The notes under the pieces: model-generated
Database searches by the model: none
Seen by the model: only the letters and a program-made list of their open reading frames with translations
What the model was told of the DNA's origin: nothing
Assembly (NCBI RefSeq): GCF_011761475.1
Contig: NZ_JAASRS010000001.1
Span: 1,736,001-1,800,000 of the forward strand
From: Saccharococcus thermophilus
Lineage (GTDB): Bacteria > Bacillota > Bacilli > Bacillales > Anoxybacillaceae
Direction: 5' to 3'
DNA length: 64,000 nt
Position numbers and translations under genes: made by a program
Part shown: positions 53,459 through 61,490 of the stretch, one piece after another
How the letters are laid out: every line of letters begins with the position of its first letter
How positions within the stretch are numbered: the first letter of the stretch is position 1

Positions 53459-53895
53459 TCTTCATTCGCTCCTTTCTTAAACTCCGGCACTTCCACTTTT
53501 GGCATTGGAATCGTCCGCAATGTATTTACTTTCATAGCTTCTTCAAGTGACTTTTTCAAAGCATCTTTATCAACTTTTTCAAGAGCCTTCTGTAACTCTG
53601 GATTCGGTTTCCATGCTTCAACCAACGACTTATCTGTCGGCTTCCACTCCTCAACATTAACCTCTTTTTTAGCTTCCTGCTTCGATTCAATTAGCATCTT
53701 TACGAGCAATTCCAGCTTCTCTAATCGCTCATGCATTTGTCTAATTTCCTCTTCAATTCCAAACAAAAACCGTTTTGCCAGTCCGTAAAAGAGTTGGTCA
53801 CTCGCTCCACGGCAAGCATGAAACATCAATTCTTCAATTTCGTGTCCATTCATTTCAGTGACTTGTTTTTGTTCCAACCGTTTATAATCTCTCAT
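53455..53895 (-). CDS. Coiled-coil phage protein, unknown (146 residues)
   Basis: A coiled coil around residues 45-75 (EEEIRQMHERLEKLELLVKM) and two similar tryptophan segments (VEEWKPTDKSLVEAWKPNPE). The C-terminal half is Lys/Glu rich. Overlaps the previous small gene by 4 bp. No family recognised. Confidence 0.58.
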   Translation of the reverse strand: MRDYKRLEQKQVTEMNGHEIEELMFHACRGASDQLFYGLAKRFLFGIEEEIRQMHERLEKLELLVKMLIESKQEAKKEVNVEEWKPTDKSLVEAWKPNPELQKALEKVDKDALKKSLEEAMKVNTLRTIPMPKVEVPEFKKGANEE

Positions 53896-54008
53896 CGCTT
53901 TTTCTCCTTTCGTTTTTTAATTTGTTGTTGCTTTTCTTCATATTGCTTTTGGTACTCCCTCATAAGCTGTTCAAATGTCTTTTTCCTTTTCTTACGCTCA
54001 AATTTCAT
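53892..54008 (-). CDS. Small highly basic peptide (38 residues)
   Basis: MKFERKKRKKTFEQLMREYQ then a Gln/Lys-rich helix. Its stop overlaps the next ATG (ATGA). Nearly half the residues are basic, so nucleic-acid binding is likely. Found as the first gene of this small operon. Confidence 0.55.
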   Translation of the reverse strand: MKFERKKRKKTFEQLMREYQKQYEEKQQQIKKRKEKKR

Positions 54009-54029
54009 TCAATCACTCCGTTTAAAAAG

Positions 54030-54056
54030 ATGAGGCAGGAAACGAATCCTGCCTTT
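54030..54056. terminator. Hairpin before the 38-residue gene
   Basis: GGCAGGA and TCCTGCC pair around a 6-nt loop. On the minus strand it would end the transcript of the HTH gene at 54198-54377 or attenuate the operon; a T-run is found a few bases later. Confidence 0.6.
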
Positions 54057-54071
54057 AAAAGGGGTGTAAAA

Positions 54072-54155
54072 ATGAATAATGATTTAAAAACAATAATAAG
54101 AGGTAATCAAATGGGTTTGGGTTGTCTATGCTTATGTTTTACGACCGAGCAATAG
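54072..54155 (+). CDS. Possible cysteine-containing small peptide
   Basis: 27 residues, MNNDLKTIIRGNQMGL followed by GCLCLCF and TTEQ, with GGGGTG before the ATG. It runs opposite to the neighbouring genes and faces an HTH gene. A signalling or modified peptide could look like this, but so could chance. Confidence 0.3.
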   Translation: MNNDLKTIIRGNQMGLGCLCLCFTTEQ

Positions 54156-54197
54156 ACAGGCACTAGCATTTATTCCACTAGCGATGCGGTCAAGCAA

Positions 54198-54377
54198 TTA
54201 ATCCATGAAAAATAATGATACTCCGAACAATTCCTCGATTTTCTTCGCTGTCTTCTTCGATGGCATTTTCTTTCCATTCTCAATATAACTGTACATTGCT
54301 TGTGTAATTCCGATCTTTTCTGCTACATCTTTTTGCGTCAAACCTAACATGATTCTTATTTTCTTGATTTTGCTCAT
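54198..54377 (-). CDS. Cro/CI-type HTH regulator, small
   Basis: 59 residues starting MSKIKKIRIMLGLTQKDVAE, then GITQAMYSYIENGKKMPSKK, a complete single XRE domain. A Cro-size repressor. The ATG at 54377 has GAGAGAGGTG upstream. It sits in the middle of the leftward genes and may regulate the small-gene operon to its left. Confidence 0.8.
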   Translation of the reverse strand: MSKIKKIRIMLGLTQKDVAEKIGITQAMYSYIENGKKMPSKKTAKKIEELFGVSLFFMD

Positions 54378-54440
54378 CACCTCTCTCACCTGCCCTACAT
54401 ATCTATCGTAAAGTTATGAAATATAACCTAAAAAATAAGA

Positions 54441-54463
54441 CAGCCGAGTGTTCCGGCTGCCAT
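54441..54463 (-). terminator. Terminator between the RNA polymerase gene and the HTH gene
   Basis: GCAGCCG and CGGCTGT pair around a 7-nt loop (minus strand), followed by CTTATTTTTT. Confidence 0.8.
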
Positions 54464-54497
54464 TAAATAAATTATAAAAATACAGGAGGAATTTTAA

Positions 54498-54703
54498 ATG
54501 ACAATCGTTGCTGATGCTTCTGATATTCGTGAAATGGCTAAAGGATACAGAGAAATGAAGCTGATAAAGTTATTCGTAAAGCATTAATTAAACTTGCAAC
54601 AAAAGAATCTCGTATTGTTGAAGAAGTTGCCAAACAAAAAGTTGAAACAAAAAGCACAAATAAGTTAACTTTTATAACCTACTCGTGCTTCTGTTACCCT
54701 TAA
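54498..54703 (+). pseudogene. Frameshifted small gene remnant
   Basis: With AGGAGGA before the ATG, the frame reads MTIVADASDIREMAKGYREM and then stops early. After a one- or two-base shift the next frame continues sensibly (DKVIRKALIKLATKESRIVE) to a stop at 54701. This looks like one gene of about 65 codons broken by a small deletion. Family not recognised. It is one of few rightward genes here. Confidence 0.55.
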
Positions 54704-54732
54704 AGACTCTTATCGCAATTTATAAAAAATAA

Positions 54733-54765
54733 CCCCAAATCCCTTGCTACTCTAAGGAATTTAGG
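54733..54765 (-). terminator. Terminator after the YonO-like RNA polymerase gene
   Basis: ACCC-AAAT-CCTT pairs with AAGG-ATTT-GGGT with mismatches, followed by TATTTTTTAT on the minus strand. Confidence 0.78.
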
Positions 54766-54834
54766 GTATAATTATTTATTTACCTTTGAAAAAAATTAAT
54801 AAAAACTATTGAAAAATAATGATTTTTTGCACTT

Positions 54835-57426
54835 TTATTTTCGTTCAACTTTTTTCTGTTTCTGTCTCAACCGTTTTACCCTCTCACGTTCACGCTTCTT
54901 GGCACACTTTTCACAGTACTTTTTCGCTCGTTTCTTCTCAATCCGTTCGCCACACATTTCACATTGTTTCGTTCCCTTTAAGTTGCGTTCTAAGTTTTTC
55001 AATATTATATCGCCAAAACTTGACCAAAGAGTTGTCTTAAACGGACTGTCTTTCAAATATTTCACTAATACATCTGTTACATATTGCACATCGTTATTAA
55101 CCTTTAACAGCTCTTCTCTGATACGTTGATATATGTACGGCATTTTATGAGATTCATGTTCTTCTTGATCGTTCATCAGCTGCTTTTTGTTTTTGTTTAA
55201 TTCTTCATATTTACTGATAATCTCTTCATCCAATTTCACTCTTTTGTTCTTCATCAACATTTTGTAATCAAACTTACCAGCAATTTTTGTGAAATTAATT
55301 CTCTTGTCGGGGATAATCTCATACAATCTGTTCACCGTGCTATTGTTGATTGGTTCAACTTTCTTTTCCTTCTTAAATGTGAGCGTTCTTTTTTTGCCGT
55401 CTTTCATTATTTGAACTTTTTTAGTTTCTTCTTTCACGTACTTAAAGAAATGTGGCATTTTGCCCTTTGCATAAGATTTCAACTTCTGCTTTACATAGTC
55501 AGGCGGCTCAGGCATAAACAAAGTCTTCGCATAATCAATCACAAAATTGTTGTACATCGTTAACCACTTAATGGCATCCAAATCCACATTTTCACTATTC
55601 CAAATCTTCGTAATGTCATTACTGATTACACCGATATTCGCTTTATAAGCTAAGATTAAACTTTTATAAATATTCTCTGAATTAATTTCTTCTGCACCTG
55701 CTTTAGCCATTTCATAATACAAAGGAACAATACCTTGCATATTTCTTTCTGCAACTTTTACCAATGTCTCATCTTGAATCACAAGAGCTTTATCACCATC
55801 ATTATCAAATTGTAGCATTTTACTAATCGGATCATGAATACTTGTATAAATACCTTCTGTAATAAACCATTTTTTCTTTTCATCATCAATTACGTTATTT
55901 CTAATGGCATGTTCACGATATAGGTGAGGGGAGCGTAACACATCAACTTTACCTTCTTCAAATAATCTGCAATAAACTTCACCATTGGCAAGCAAGCCTT
56001 TTGGATTTTCTTTTCCTAAAAACAACTTCTCACAGAACGCATATAGGTCTGGGCATAGAAAAGTGTATTTGCCATTCACATTTAATTTCCCGGCTCTAGC
56101 TTCTTTAACTAACTTTCTCTTTTTATCTTTAATAACTTGTCTTGAATGCGAATCATTCAACAATTCAGGGTACAGCAATAAAGCCTGCTGAAACCAATTT
56201 TTCTTTTTATTTTCTTTTGTTGCTCCCAACACTCTCAACATTGTTTCTTTATCGCTACCCACATTTAGAATATCTTGAATCGTACTTTCTGCAATCTTTT
56301 TTAATTCCTCATCAGAAATATCAGTTAAAGTCTGCAACATCTGATAATTCAATTTTGCCTCACCAGACGTATCTTCTTCATTTAACTTTGCTGCTTGGCA
56401 ATTGTACTTGATAAATCTATCCTTGTAATCTTCCCAACTATCATAATACTTCCACATTTTAAACTGCGATTTAGTGAAAATCACCTGTATATCGTCTTTA
56501 ATAATGTCCCATTCCTTGCCATAAATATCTTTGACAATAAATGAGCCATGTTCTTTTGCAAACTTATCAAAAGGGAACGGGACTAATAACCCTTTAATCC
56601 ACGGCAATCTGACCATGAAAGATTTTTTACTCTTTTTAGGTAAAATCATCCCGCAGCCATCAGTATGCGTAATAGGTATATCCATTTCTTTTCTTGTAAT
56701 TTCATATGTATCCCGATTAATATAATCAAATAAGCTATGTACATTTGTCTCTAGATCATCTACAACAATAGCTTTATGAATATTAAAATCCTTCCATACT
56801 TCTGTAGCGCTGTTTGTTAAAGCTAAGTATGCTTGATATTTATTGATATTAACTCCGCCTTTTTGATTGATTTCATCAACACTCAACCCACAAGTTAAAG
56901 AATTTTTATGTCTTTCCCATAAGGATTCACGAAGAAACACTGCCTTCTTCGTCCGAATCTGACCTGCTGAGCTACTGAAATATATGTATTTTTCACCATT
57001 ATGTATAAATCCATTTTTAATAATGTCCTCTAAAACTTGGAAGTAATACACTTGTACGACTATGATGTCCTCGGATAATTCGTTTTCTTTAATTCCAAGT
57101 GTTCTTGTGAGTACGGATTCAAACAAACCGATTACTTTGTTTTCTTTTAAAGCTTTTGGTCTAAGTGTGCGGATAGATTTGTTTTCTGAAAAAGATTTAT
57201 GTAATTCATTTTTTAATTTTGTAATACGTTTACTTATGTATTTTTTATAGTATTTATATCTTTCTTCATTATTCTTATATTTTTTATCAGAAAGCCTTTT
57301 TTTCAAAATATCCCTATGTTGATACAATTTCAAAATCTTCTTATGTATTTTAACCTCGTTATCATTATAAAACGCAGAAGTATCGACAGAATAGATACGT
57401 ACCAATTTTTCTGGTTTTACTGTCAT
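54835..57426 (-). CDS. YonO-like phage RNA polymerase (QDE-1/RdRP-type double-psi beta-barrel)
   Basis: An 863-residue protein. The catalytic DNDGD lies at 541-545 (codons 55792-55806), matching the metal-binding DxDGD of QDE-1-type RNA polymerases, SPbeta YonO and the DFDGD of cellular beta-prime. Other family marks in order: HTDGCGMI (like TDGxGxIS), [14 protein letters not shown] (the R...KG segment), [11 protein letters not shown] (498 region, like RNPxxHPGD) and VIDYAKT (630 region, like VDxxKT). A four-cysteine zinc ribbon (CEMC...CEKC) and a basic tail end it. The ATG at 57426 has GGAGG 7 nt upstream. Likely role: transcribing phage genes. It follows a helicase-like gene. Confidence 0.85.
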   Translation of the reverse strand: MTVKPEKLVRIYSVDTSAFYNDNEVKIHKKILKLYQHRDILKKRLSDKKYKNNEERYKYYKKYISKRITKLKNELHKSFSENKSIRTLRPKALKENKVIGLFESVLTRTLGIKENELSEDIIVVQVYYFQVLEDIIKNGFIHNGEKYIYFSSSAGQIRTKKAVFLRESLWERHKNSLTCGLSVDEINQKGGVNINKYQAYLALTNSATEVWKDFNIHKAIVVDDLETNVHSLFDYINRDTYEITRKEMDIPITHTDGCGMILPKKSKKSFMVRLPWIKGLLVPFPFDKFAKEHGSFIVKDIYGKEWDIIKDDIQVIFTKSQFKMWKYYDSWEDYKDRFIKYNCQAAKLNEEDTSGEAKLNYQMLQTLTDISDEELKKIAESTIQDILNVGSDKETMLRVLGATKENKKKNWFQQALLLYPELLNDSHSRQVIKDKKRKLVKEARAGKLNVNGKYTFLCPDLYAFCEKLFLGKENPKGLLANGEVYCRLFEEGKVDVLRSPHLYREHAIRNNVIDDEKKKWFITEGIYTSIHDPISKMLQFDNDGDKALVIQDETLVKVAERNMQGIVPLYYEMAKAGAEEINSENIYKSLILAYKANIGVISNDITKIWNSENVDLDAIKWLTMYNNFVIDYAKTLFMPEPPDYVKQKLKSYAKGKMPHFFKYVKEETKKVQIMKDGKKRTLTFKKEKKVEPINNSTVNRLYEIIPDKRINFTKIAGKFDYKMLMKNKRVKLDEEIISKYEELNKNKKQLMNDQEEHESHKMPYIYQRIREELLKVNNDVQYVTDVLVKYLKDSPFKTTLWSSFGDIILKNLERNLKGTKQCEMCGERIEKKRAKKYCEKCAKKRERERVKRLRQKQKKVERK

Positions 57427-57446
57427 TTTCATTCCTCCATTTTCTT

Positions 57447-57560
57447 TTAATTTTTCTCTTTCTGTCCCCAAAAGTCCATACAACACCACCAACAAACATC
57501 TGCTTTCTTCCTGTCGTTGTCATCGTCATTCCGATTGCATTTGTCATTGCCATTTCTCAT
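57447..57560 (-). CDS. Possible Cys/Trp-rich small peptide before the RNA polymerase gene
   Basis: 37 residues starting [16 protein letters not shown] and ending with a [10 protein letters not shown]-containing tail, ending 20 bp before the polymerase start. AAAGGAG is close to the ATG. A second frame (62 residues from 57553) overlaps it and reads into the polymerase gene; I favour the shorter one. Coding is not certain. Confidence 0.35.
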   Translation of the reverse strand: MRNGNDKCNRNDDDNDRKKADVCWWCCMDFWGQKEKN

Positions 57561-57741
57561 CTTCTCCTTTGCTAATTGTTTTTGTTTGCATTATGTATTC
57601 ATACTTGCATTGTGCATGAACGAATCGATTGCTGGCTGCTGACTATTTATAATTGTTCATTTTGCATTTGAATTTATCATTGTAACTGCTGATTGATTAT
57701 CATTGTCCTTGTGTTTTGCTCTTATCTGAATATTGTTTGCT

Positions 57742-57770
57742 AGTCCTATGCTGGACTTGAAACCTGCGAC
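57742..57770 (-). other. tRNA-like fragment (T-arm)
   Basis: GTCGCAGGTTTCAAGTCC on the minus strand is nearly the T-arm of the intact phage tRNA at 51567-51640 (GTCGCAGGTTCAAGTCC) with one inserted T, and AGGACT follows like an acceptor end. The 5' half does not fold as a tRNA. Probably a decayed tRNA or a copied tRNA end. Confidence 0.4.
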
Positions 57771-57870
57771 TAGTGTCCTCAGCTTTGCGGAAACTCTTTA
57801 TCAACAACAACAACAAGAAGAAAGCGAATTATTTACCCTCATAATTCATCACCCCTTTCAAATTCATGTT

Positions 57871-57964
57871 GTGGGGGTGCTACCCAACCATCTTCTACAA
57901 CTTTTGTTCCGTTCCTTGCGTCACTTCACAAAAGTTGTAGAACCTGCCGATGCACCACCCCCAC
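57871..57964. repeat. Nested inverted repeat (cruciform candidate)
   Basis: Outer arms GTGGGGGTG (57871-57879) and CACCCCCAC (57956-57964); inner arms TTCTACAACTTTTGT (57893-57907) and its perfect inverse (57928-57942) with a 20-nt loop. Too large and symmetric for a plain terminator and without a T-run. The right part overlaps the motif shared with 48431-48461. Confidence 0.8.
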
Positions 57965-58074
57965 ACCCCCTCACATCGGCAAATATCAACTTTAATGATT
58001 AATCCAGAAACACACAAATTGTAAAATATTTACATACAATTATTAAAAGTGGAGAATTTTTCTATAAAAAATAT

Positions 58075-60063
58075 TTATATAGAAATTTTCTTCACTTTTT
58101 CTGATACATTCTCAAAAACTCCATCATCAACTAACATGAAATATTTATATCCATTCTTTTTGATAATAATTTTTATATTAAACTTTGAAAATATGGTTAT
58201 AATTTCCGTTTTATGCTGTTCCCAGTTTTTATTAATAAAGTCTTTAAAAGGTTGACCACCTACCTTTTTTGCTGTAAATTCTCTGTTCGGCTCACCCCGT
58301 AAATATTCATATACCCGTTCAGCCCACTCGTAACATTTTTCTTTGAACTTTTCATTCTGTTGCAACGGAACTTTAATAATGTTTTCATTTGGTATATGAA
58401 ATACTTCTTGCAGCAGCTTATTTGTTTTTGGTTTATTATGATATAACGTGACTATTACTTTTGCGTCCGAATTAATGTTTCGGATGCTTGTTCTATGTAT
58501 AATTTGCGAAAGATCGGCTTTCATTTGTTGTTCAAATAGCCTTTGTAATCTCGGATCAACAAACCATTGTTCTTTGTAAAGTTTCTGTTCTTCTTTATCA
58601 GTCACATCACGAACTAATCGTAAATCAATATCTGTTCCATACAGTGCAATAGCTTGTAATTTGTATGCTTGCGGTGGCAGTACAGGTAAATTCAAAAGAG
58701 CTATGTGATTGTATTGACTCAAATCATTTTTCCCCGTTAGATTACGTATATTGATCGCTAACTGATCATTTTCATTGATTTTCTCTTTAAAAAACCGTTC
58801 ATATTGTTCAGGTGTAATGGCACCGGATTGTATGTAAAAATTCGTATCTTCTTTAGACGGAATAGGCAAAACGTCTATTCCATTTTTTCTTTTCGATATG
58901 ATATCGGATGCGATTTTTTCTTTGATTTCCTTCTCTTTATCGTTTCTTGCTGAACTGGAAGTATTAATTTTGCACCATTCAATTGTCAACCGATCTTTGT
59001 AATTGTGGTAATTTTTAACCTCTACGATGTCATATCCTCCATGACGATAAACTTCAGATGTATGTATAGCCGTTCCATCGAGCACAAGTACGTTTCCAAA
59101 TGAACTGTAATCTATGTATTTTGAGCAAAGGATAACTGTTTTCTTGCCATTCCGATCAATTGCCCCAACATCATCTTCAAACAGCAATCGCTTGAACCAT
59201 TTGAATTTATTTAAGTGTTCCATTTCTACACCGTGAACGTTTAATGAATCTAAAATGTATCGTAAGACGCTTTCAGTATCTGTCCCTTCGTATTTGCGGA
59301 TTAGTTTTTTCGTTGTTTTGCCGACTGAATGGAGTAGTTCGTAGTTAATTAATTCGTTGATGAGCCCCCTTCCTTTCGCTTTGTAAAAGGAAATCAGTTT
59401 TCCGTTGTCGGTGTTTTCTGCAAGCGCATCGAACCAATCCACCGAGTTATTTTCAGATGAGATATCAAATACTGCCGTGTCAAAGAAAATAGGCATTTCG
59501 TCTGCAATAATGGTTCTAGGTATGTATTTATACTTCAGTTTTATGTCTGACGGTAATCTACCCCAATATGCTTTTTGTGCATATTTAGTGAAGAGTTCGC
59601 GATTTCCGTAATTCAATGCAAGATCCCTAAAACGTTGCTGTGTAATACAGAGAATTTGATACTCTTGAATCACGGGCTTGACGGCATGTATATTTTCATC
59701 ATCAACAGCAAGAATAGTTTTTGGAATATTGGTATATATGTAGATGTTCTGGACAAAAGCGTTCATCGTATCCCCATTATTAAATACCAGTAAGAACGGA
59801 TGTTTTTGATACGCATCCGTAATATTCATCTTTATGATCGTTTGTAAAGCTGTCGTTTTTCCTTGTCCGGGTGGTGAATTAAGCACTCGTTTTATGTATT
59901 TCATTTCGGATTCAGGATGTTTCTGTAAATATGTATAGATTGCTTGGGATTGTTGCACAAAATCGGATATATGATTAAATGTTTCAAGAAACGCCTCTGG
60001 ATGCAAATGATTAAATTGATTCGGATCAATATAAGACTTTAAATCTTCAAGTCTAAATGTCAT
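58075..60063 (-). CDS. P-loop helicase-like ATPase
   Basis: A 662-residue protein. Walker A is SPPGQGKTT (63-71), a motif Ia-like ITQQRFRD follows, and Walker B is IIADEMP (DExx at 188-191). A C-terminal QIIHRTSIRN resembles helicase motif VI (QxxxRxxR). This fits a superfamily 2-type helicase fold with unusual spacing; no known phage replicative helicase family was recognised. It precedes the RNA polymerase gene, and the pair may act together in phage transcription or replication. Confidence 0.78.
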   Translation of the reverse strand: MTFRLEDLKSYIDPNQFNHLHPEAFLETFNHISDFVQQSQAIYTYLQKHPESEMKYIKRVLNSPPGQGKTTALQTIIKMNITDAYQKHPFLLVFNNGDTMNAFVQNIYIYTNIPKTILAVDDENIHAVKPVIQEYQILCITQQRFRDLALNYGNRELFTKYAQKAYWGRLPSDIKLKYKYIPRTIIADEMPIFFDTAVFDISSENNSVDWFDALAENTDNGKLISFYKAKGRGLINELINYELLHSVGKTTKKLIRKYEGTDTESVLRYILDSLNVHGVEMEHLNKFKWFKRLLFEDDVGAIDRNGKKTVILCSKYIDYSSFGNVLVLDGTAIHTSEVYRHGGYDIVEVKNYHNYKDRLTIEWCKINTSSSARNDKEKEIKEKIASDIISKRKNGIDVLPIPSKEDTNFYIQSGAITPEQYERFFKEKINENDQLAINIRNLTGKNDLSQYNHIALLNLPVLPPQAYKLQAIALYGTDIDLRLVRDVTDKEEQKLYKEQWFVDPRLQRLFEQQMKADLSQIIHRTSIRNINSDAKVIVTLYHNKPKTNKLLQEVFHIPNENIIKVPLQQNEKFKEKCYEWAERVYEYLRGEPNREFTAKKVGGQPFKDFINKNWEQHKTEIITIFSKFNIKIIIKKNGYKYFMLVDDGVFENVSEKVKKISI

Positions 60064-60197
60064 GCAATTCCTCCCTTTATTTCTATAAAATCAAGTTTTT
60101 ATTTGAGGGTGAAAAGTTCTTCACCCTCAAAGGTTAAAGTTAATCAAAGTCAAAGTATATGTATAAGAATATCCAAATTTATGTATTTACGTACTCT

Positions 60198-60458
60198 TCA
60201 ATTATTTAGAAAATAGTAATTAAATCGTGTAATTAACTCGTCAATATCACCGTACACTTCATTTATCATATCATCAGATTCAGATTGTTTTTTCTGTTGC
60301 ATTAGCCAATTAAGAAAAAGTGTTCCTAAGTTGTGATCGTTAAGAAAACCACATAGAACATTTTCTAATCTTTCTGATTCGTATTGAAAATTGAAAAATA
60401 ACTCTTTAAATTTAATAAGCTCGTCTTGTTTAATTTTGATGTAATGTTCTTTTTCCAT
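60198..60458 (-). CDS. Small helical protein, unknown
   Basis: 86 residues, MEKEHYIKIKQDELIKFKEL..., helical, acidic C-terminal half. AGGAGG precedes the ATG. Belongs to the early leftward operon. No family recognised. Confidence 0.6.
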   Translation of the reverse strand: MEKEHYIKIKQDELIKFKELFFNFQYESERLENVLCGFLNDHNLGTLFLNWLMQQKKQSESDDMINEVYGDIDELITRFNYYFLNN

Positions 60459-60471
60459 TTCATATACCTCC

Positions 60472-60663
60472 TTAATTAGTTTTGTTCAACCGTTCTCTAA
60501 CAATATCAAGCATGCTGTCTAAAATGCCCAAAAGAGCATCTTGTTTGTCCCCATCTTCTTCTACACAAACAATATAACTTATCATTTCTTCAATCTCATC
60601 CATCAACAAATCATTCGGATACTGCTTTAAATCTTCAATTGTAAGAGGTTTTACACTTTCCAT
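60472..60663 (-). CDS. Small acidic protein, unknown
   Basis: 63 residues, MESVKPLTIEDLKQYPNDLL..., acidic and helical, ending IVRERLNKTN. GGAGGG precedes the ATG. Early operon. No family recognised. Confidence 0.6.
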   Translation of the reverse strand: MESVKPLTIEDLKQYPNDLLMDEIEEMISYIVCVEEDGDKQDALLGILDSMLDIVRERLNKTN

Positions 60664-60686
60664 TTTTCATTCCCTCCTTAAATTTC

Positions 60687-60953
60687 TTATGAATTAAACT
60701 TTCTTTCAAAATTATCGAGAATTGCATCTCTCTCGGCTCTGCTGGATAATTCAATTTCTTTAGGCATGAACTGAGCCACTTTAGGATTATTAAGTGTTTC
60801 CCTAGATGACAATTCAGCATATTCAGTCGGGAATTTTTCCTGAATAAACTTTAAAACTTTTTTAGGATTTGCACTTCCAAAGCCAAATTCGATTAAAACT
60901 TGTTTTCTAATCTCCTTATTTTGAAGAAGTTCATTAAGTAAATTTAAACTCAA
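60687..60953 (-). CDS. Small protein, unknown, first clear gene of the early operon
   Basis: 88 residues from a TTG start with GGGGGAGG 8 nt upstream: MSLNLLNELLQNKEIRKQVL..., then FGFGSANPKKVLKFIQEKFP and a helical end. It follows the early promoter by about 110 bp. No family recognised. Confidence 0.62.
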   Translation of the reverse strand: MSLNLLNELLQNKEIRKQVLIEFGFGSANPKKVLKFIQEKFPTEYAELSSRETLNNPKVAQFMPKEIELSSRAERDAILDNFERKFNS

Positions 60954-61041
60954 TTTATTTTCCTCCCCCGAATTAATTTTTTAACCGAAAATCAGATCGA
61001 CAATCGCCACACTCACGCAATCAATCGCACCACCTCCTTAA

Positions 61042-61059
61042 AGTTTGACCTTCTTTGAC
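61042..61059. promoter_or_regulatory. Early operator 1 (in the 5' UTR)
   Basis: AGTTTGACCTTCTTTGAC; 17 of 18 bases match operator 2 (61080-61097). On the transcript strand it reads as two GTCAAA steps, 9 bp apart. It lies just upstream of AAGGAGGTGG. Confidence 0.75.
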
Positions 61060-61074
61060 GTTAGAACTAACCTT

Positions 61075-61103
61075 ATTATAGTTTGACCTTTTTTGACTTT
61101 CAA
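61075..61103 (-). promoter_or_regulatory. Prophage early leftward promoter
   Basis: Read leftward: TTGAAA (61103-61098), 17-bp spacer, TATAAT (61080-61075). Near-consensus sigma-A promoter. The whole spacer is an operator repeat, so binding would block RNA polymerase. It drives the early genes and probably the helicase and phage RNA polymerase. Confidence 0.85.
61080..61097. promoter_or_regulatory. Early operator 2 (in the promoter spacer)
   Basis: AGTTTGACCTTTTTTGAC, lying between the -35 and -10 boxes, one base different from operator 1. Two operators 38 bp apart suggest cooperative repressor binding. Confidence 0.78.
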
Positions 61104-61160
61104 GTAGTTTTTAAATTTTTTTTAAAATTATTATTTGGTTGTCAAGGAGCGTGAAAAATC

Positions 61161-61478
61161 CTATATTCCATTTTTAATTTCCTCAATTAAACATTTAACT
61201 TTTTCAAGATTTTTGTAAAACAATTGCGGAACATGGGAACATCCGAATAATTCATCTTCTAATTGTTTAAGAACCTTTAATGCCTCAATGTTTCTTTCAC
61301 AAGTGGCAATATACGCTTCAAAATTCATGCGAATAGCATTGTTTATCTGCTTATCGTCCCCTTCAACAAAATTTTTTAGTTTTGCTTTGTACAAAATGAT
61401 TTCAATTTCAAGGCGATCTATTTTCGTCAGCGATTCCTTTTGTAATAACTGTAGATGAGCAAATTCGCTAACATAAAT
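61161..61478 (-). CDS. Coiled-coil protein, 5' end unclear, near the IS element
   Basis: The conventional frame from TTG at 61394 gives 77 residues (MYKAKLKNFVEGDD...EEIKNGI), but no ribosome site precedes it. The same frame stays convincingly coding upstream (SEFAHLQLLQKES-LTKIDRLE) to a stop at 61479-61481, about 10 bp from the IS end. The true start was probably lost or altered when the IS entered. Helical. No family recognised. Confidence 0.55.
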   Translation of the reverse strand: MYVSEFAHLQLLQKESLTKIDRLEIEIILYKAKLKNFVEGDDKQINNAIRMNFEAYIATCERNIEALKVLKQLEDELFGCSHVPQLFYKNLEKVKCLIEEIKNGI

Positions 61479-61490
61479 TTACAACCAAAC

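Larger units (their letters stand above)
57562..58074. other. 513-bp non-coding region with complex repeats
   Basis: The largest gap in the prophage. It contains AT-rich TTG/CTG-rich DNA (57600-57740), a tRNA T-arm-like fragment (57742-57770), CAA triplet repeats (57802-57817) and a nested palindrome (57871-57964). No gene seen. Such a region between helicase and polymerase genes could be an origin or a control region. Confidence 0.6.

Noticed and set aside
54835-57426. Reading the DNDGD protein as a phage primase or family B polymerase
   Set aside because: No Toprim, zinc-primase or polymerase A/B/C motifs were seen, whereas several RdRP/YonO marks occur in the right order.
57365-57553. 62-codon minus-strand frame overlapping the RNA polymerase start
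   Set aside because: It reads through the polymerase ribosome site and its first 43 codons in the wrong frame; the shorter 37-codon frame fits the operon better.
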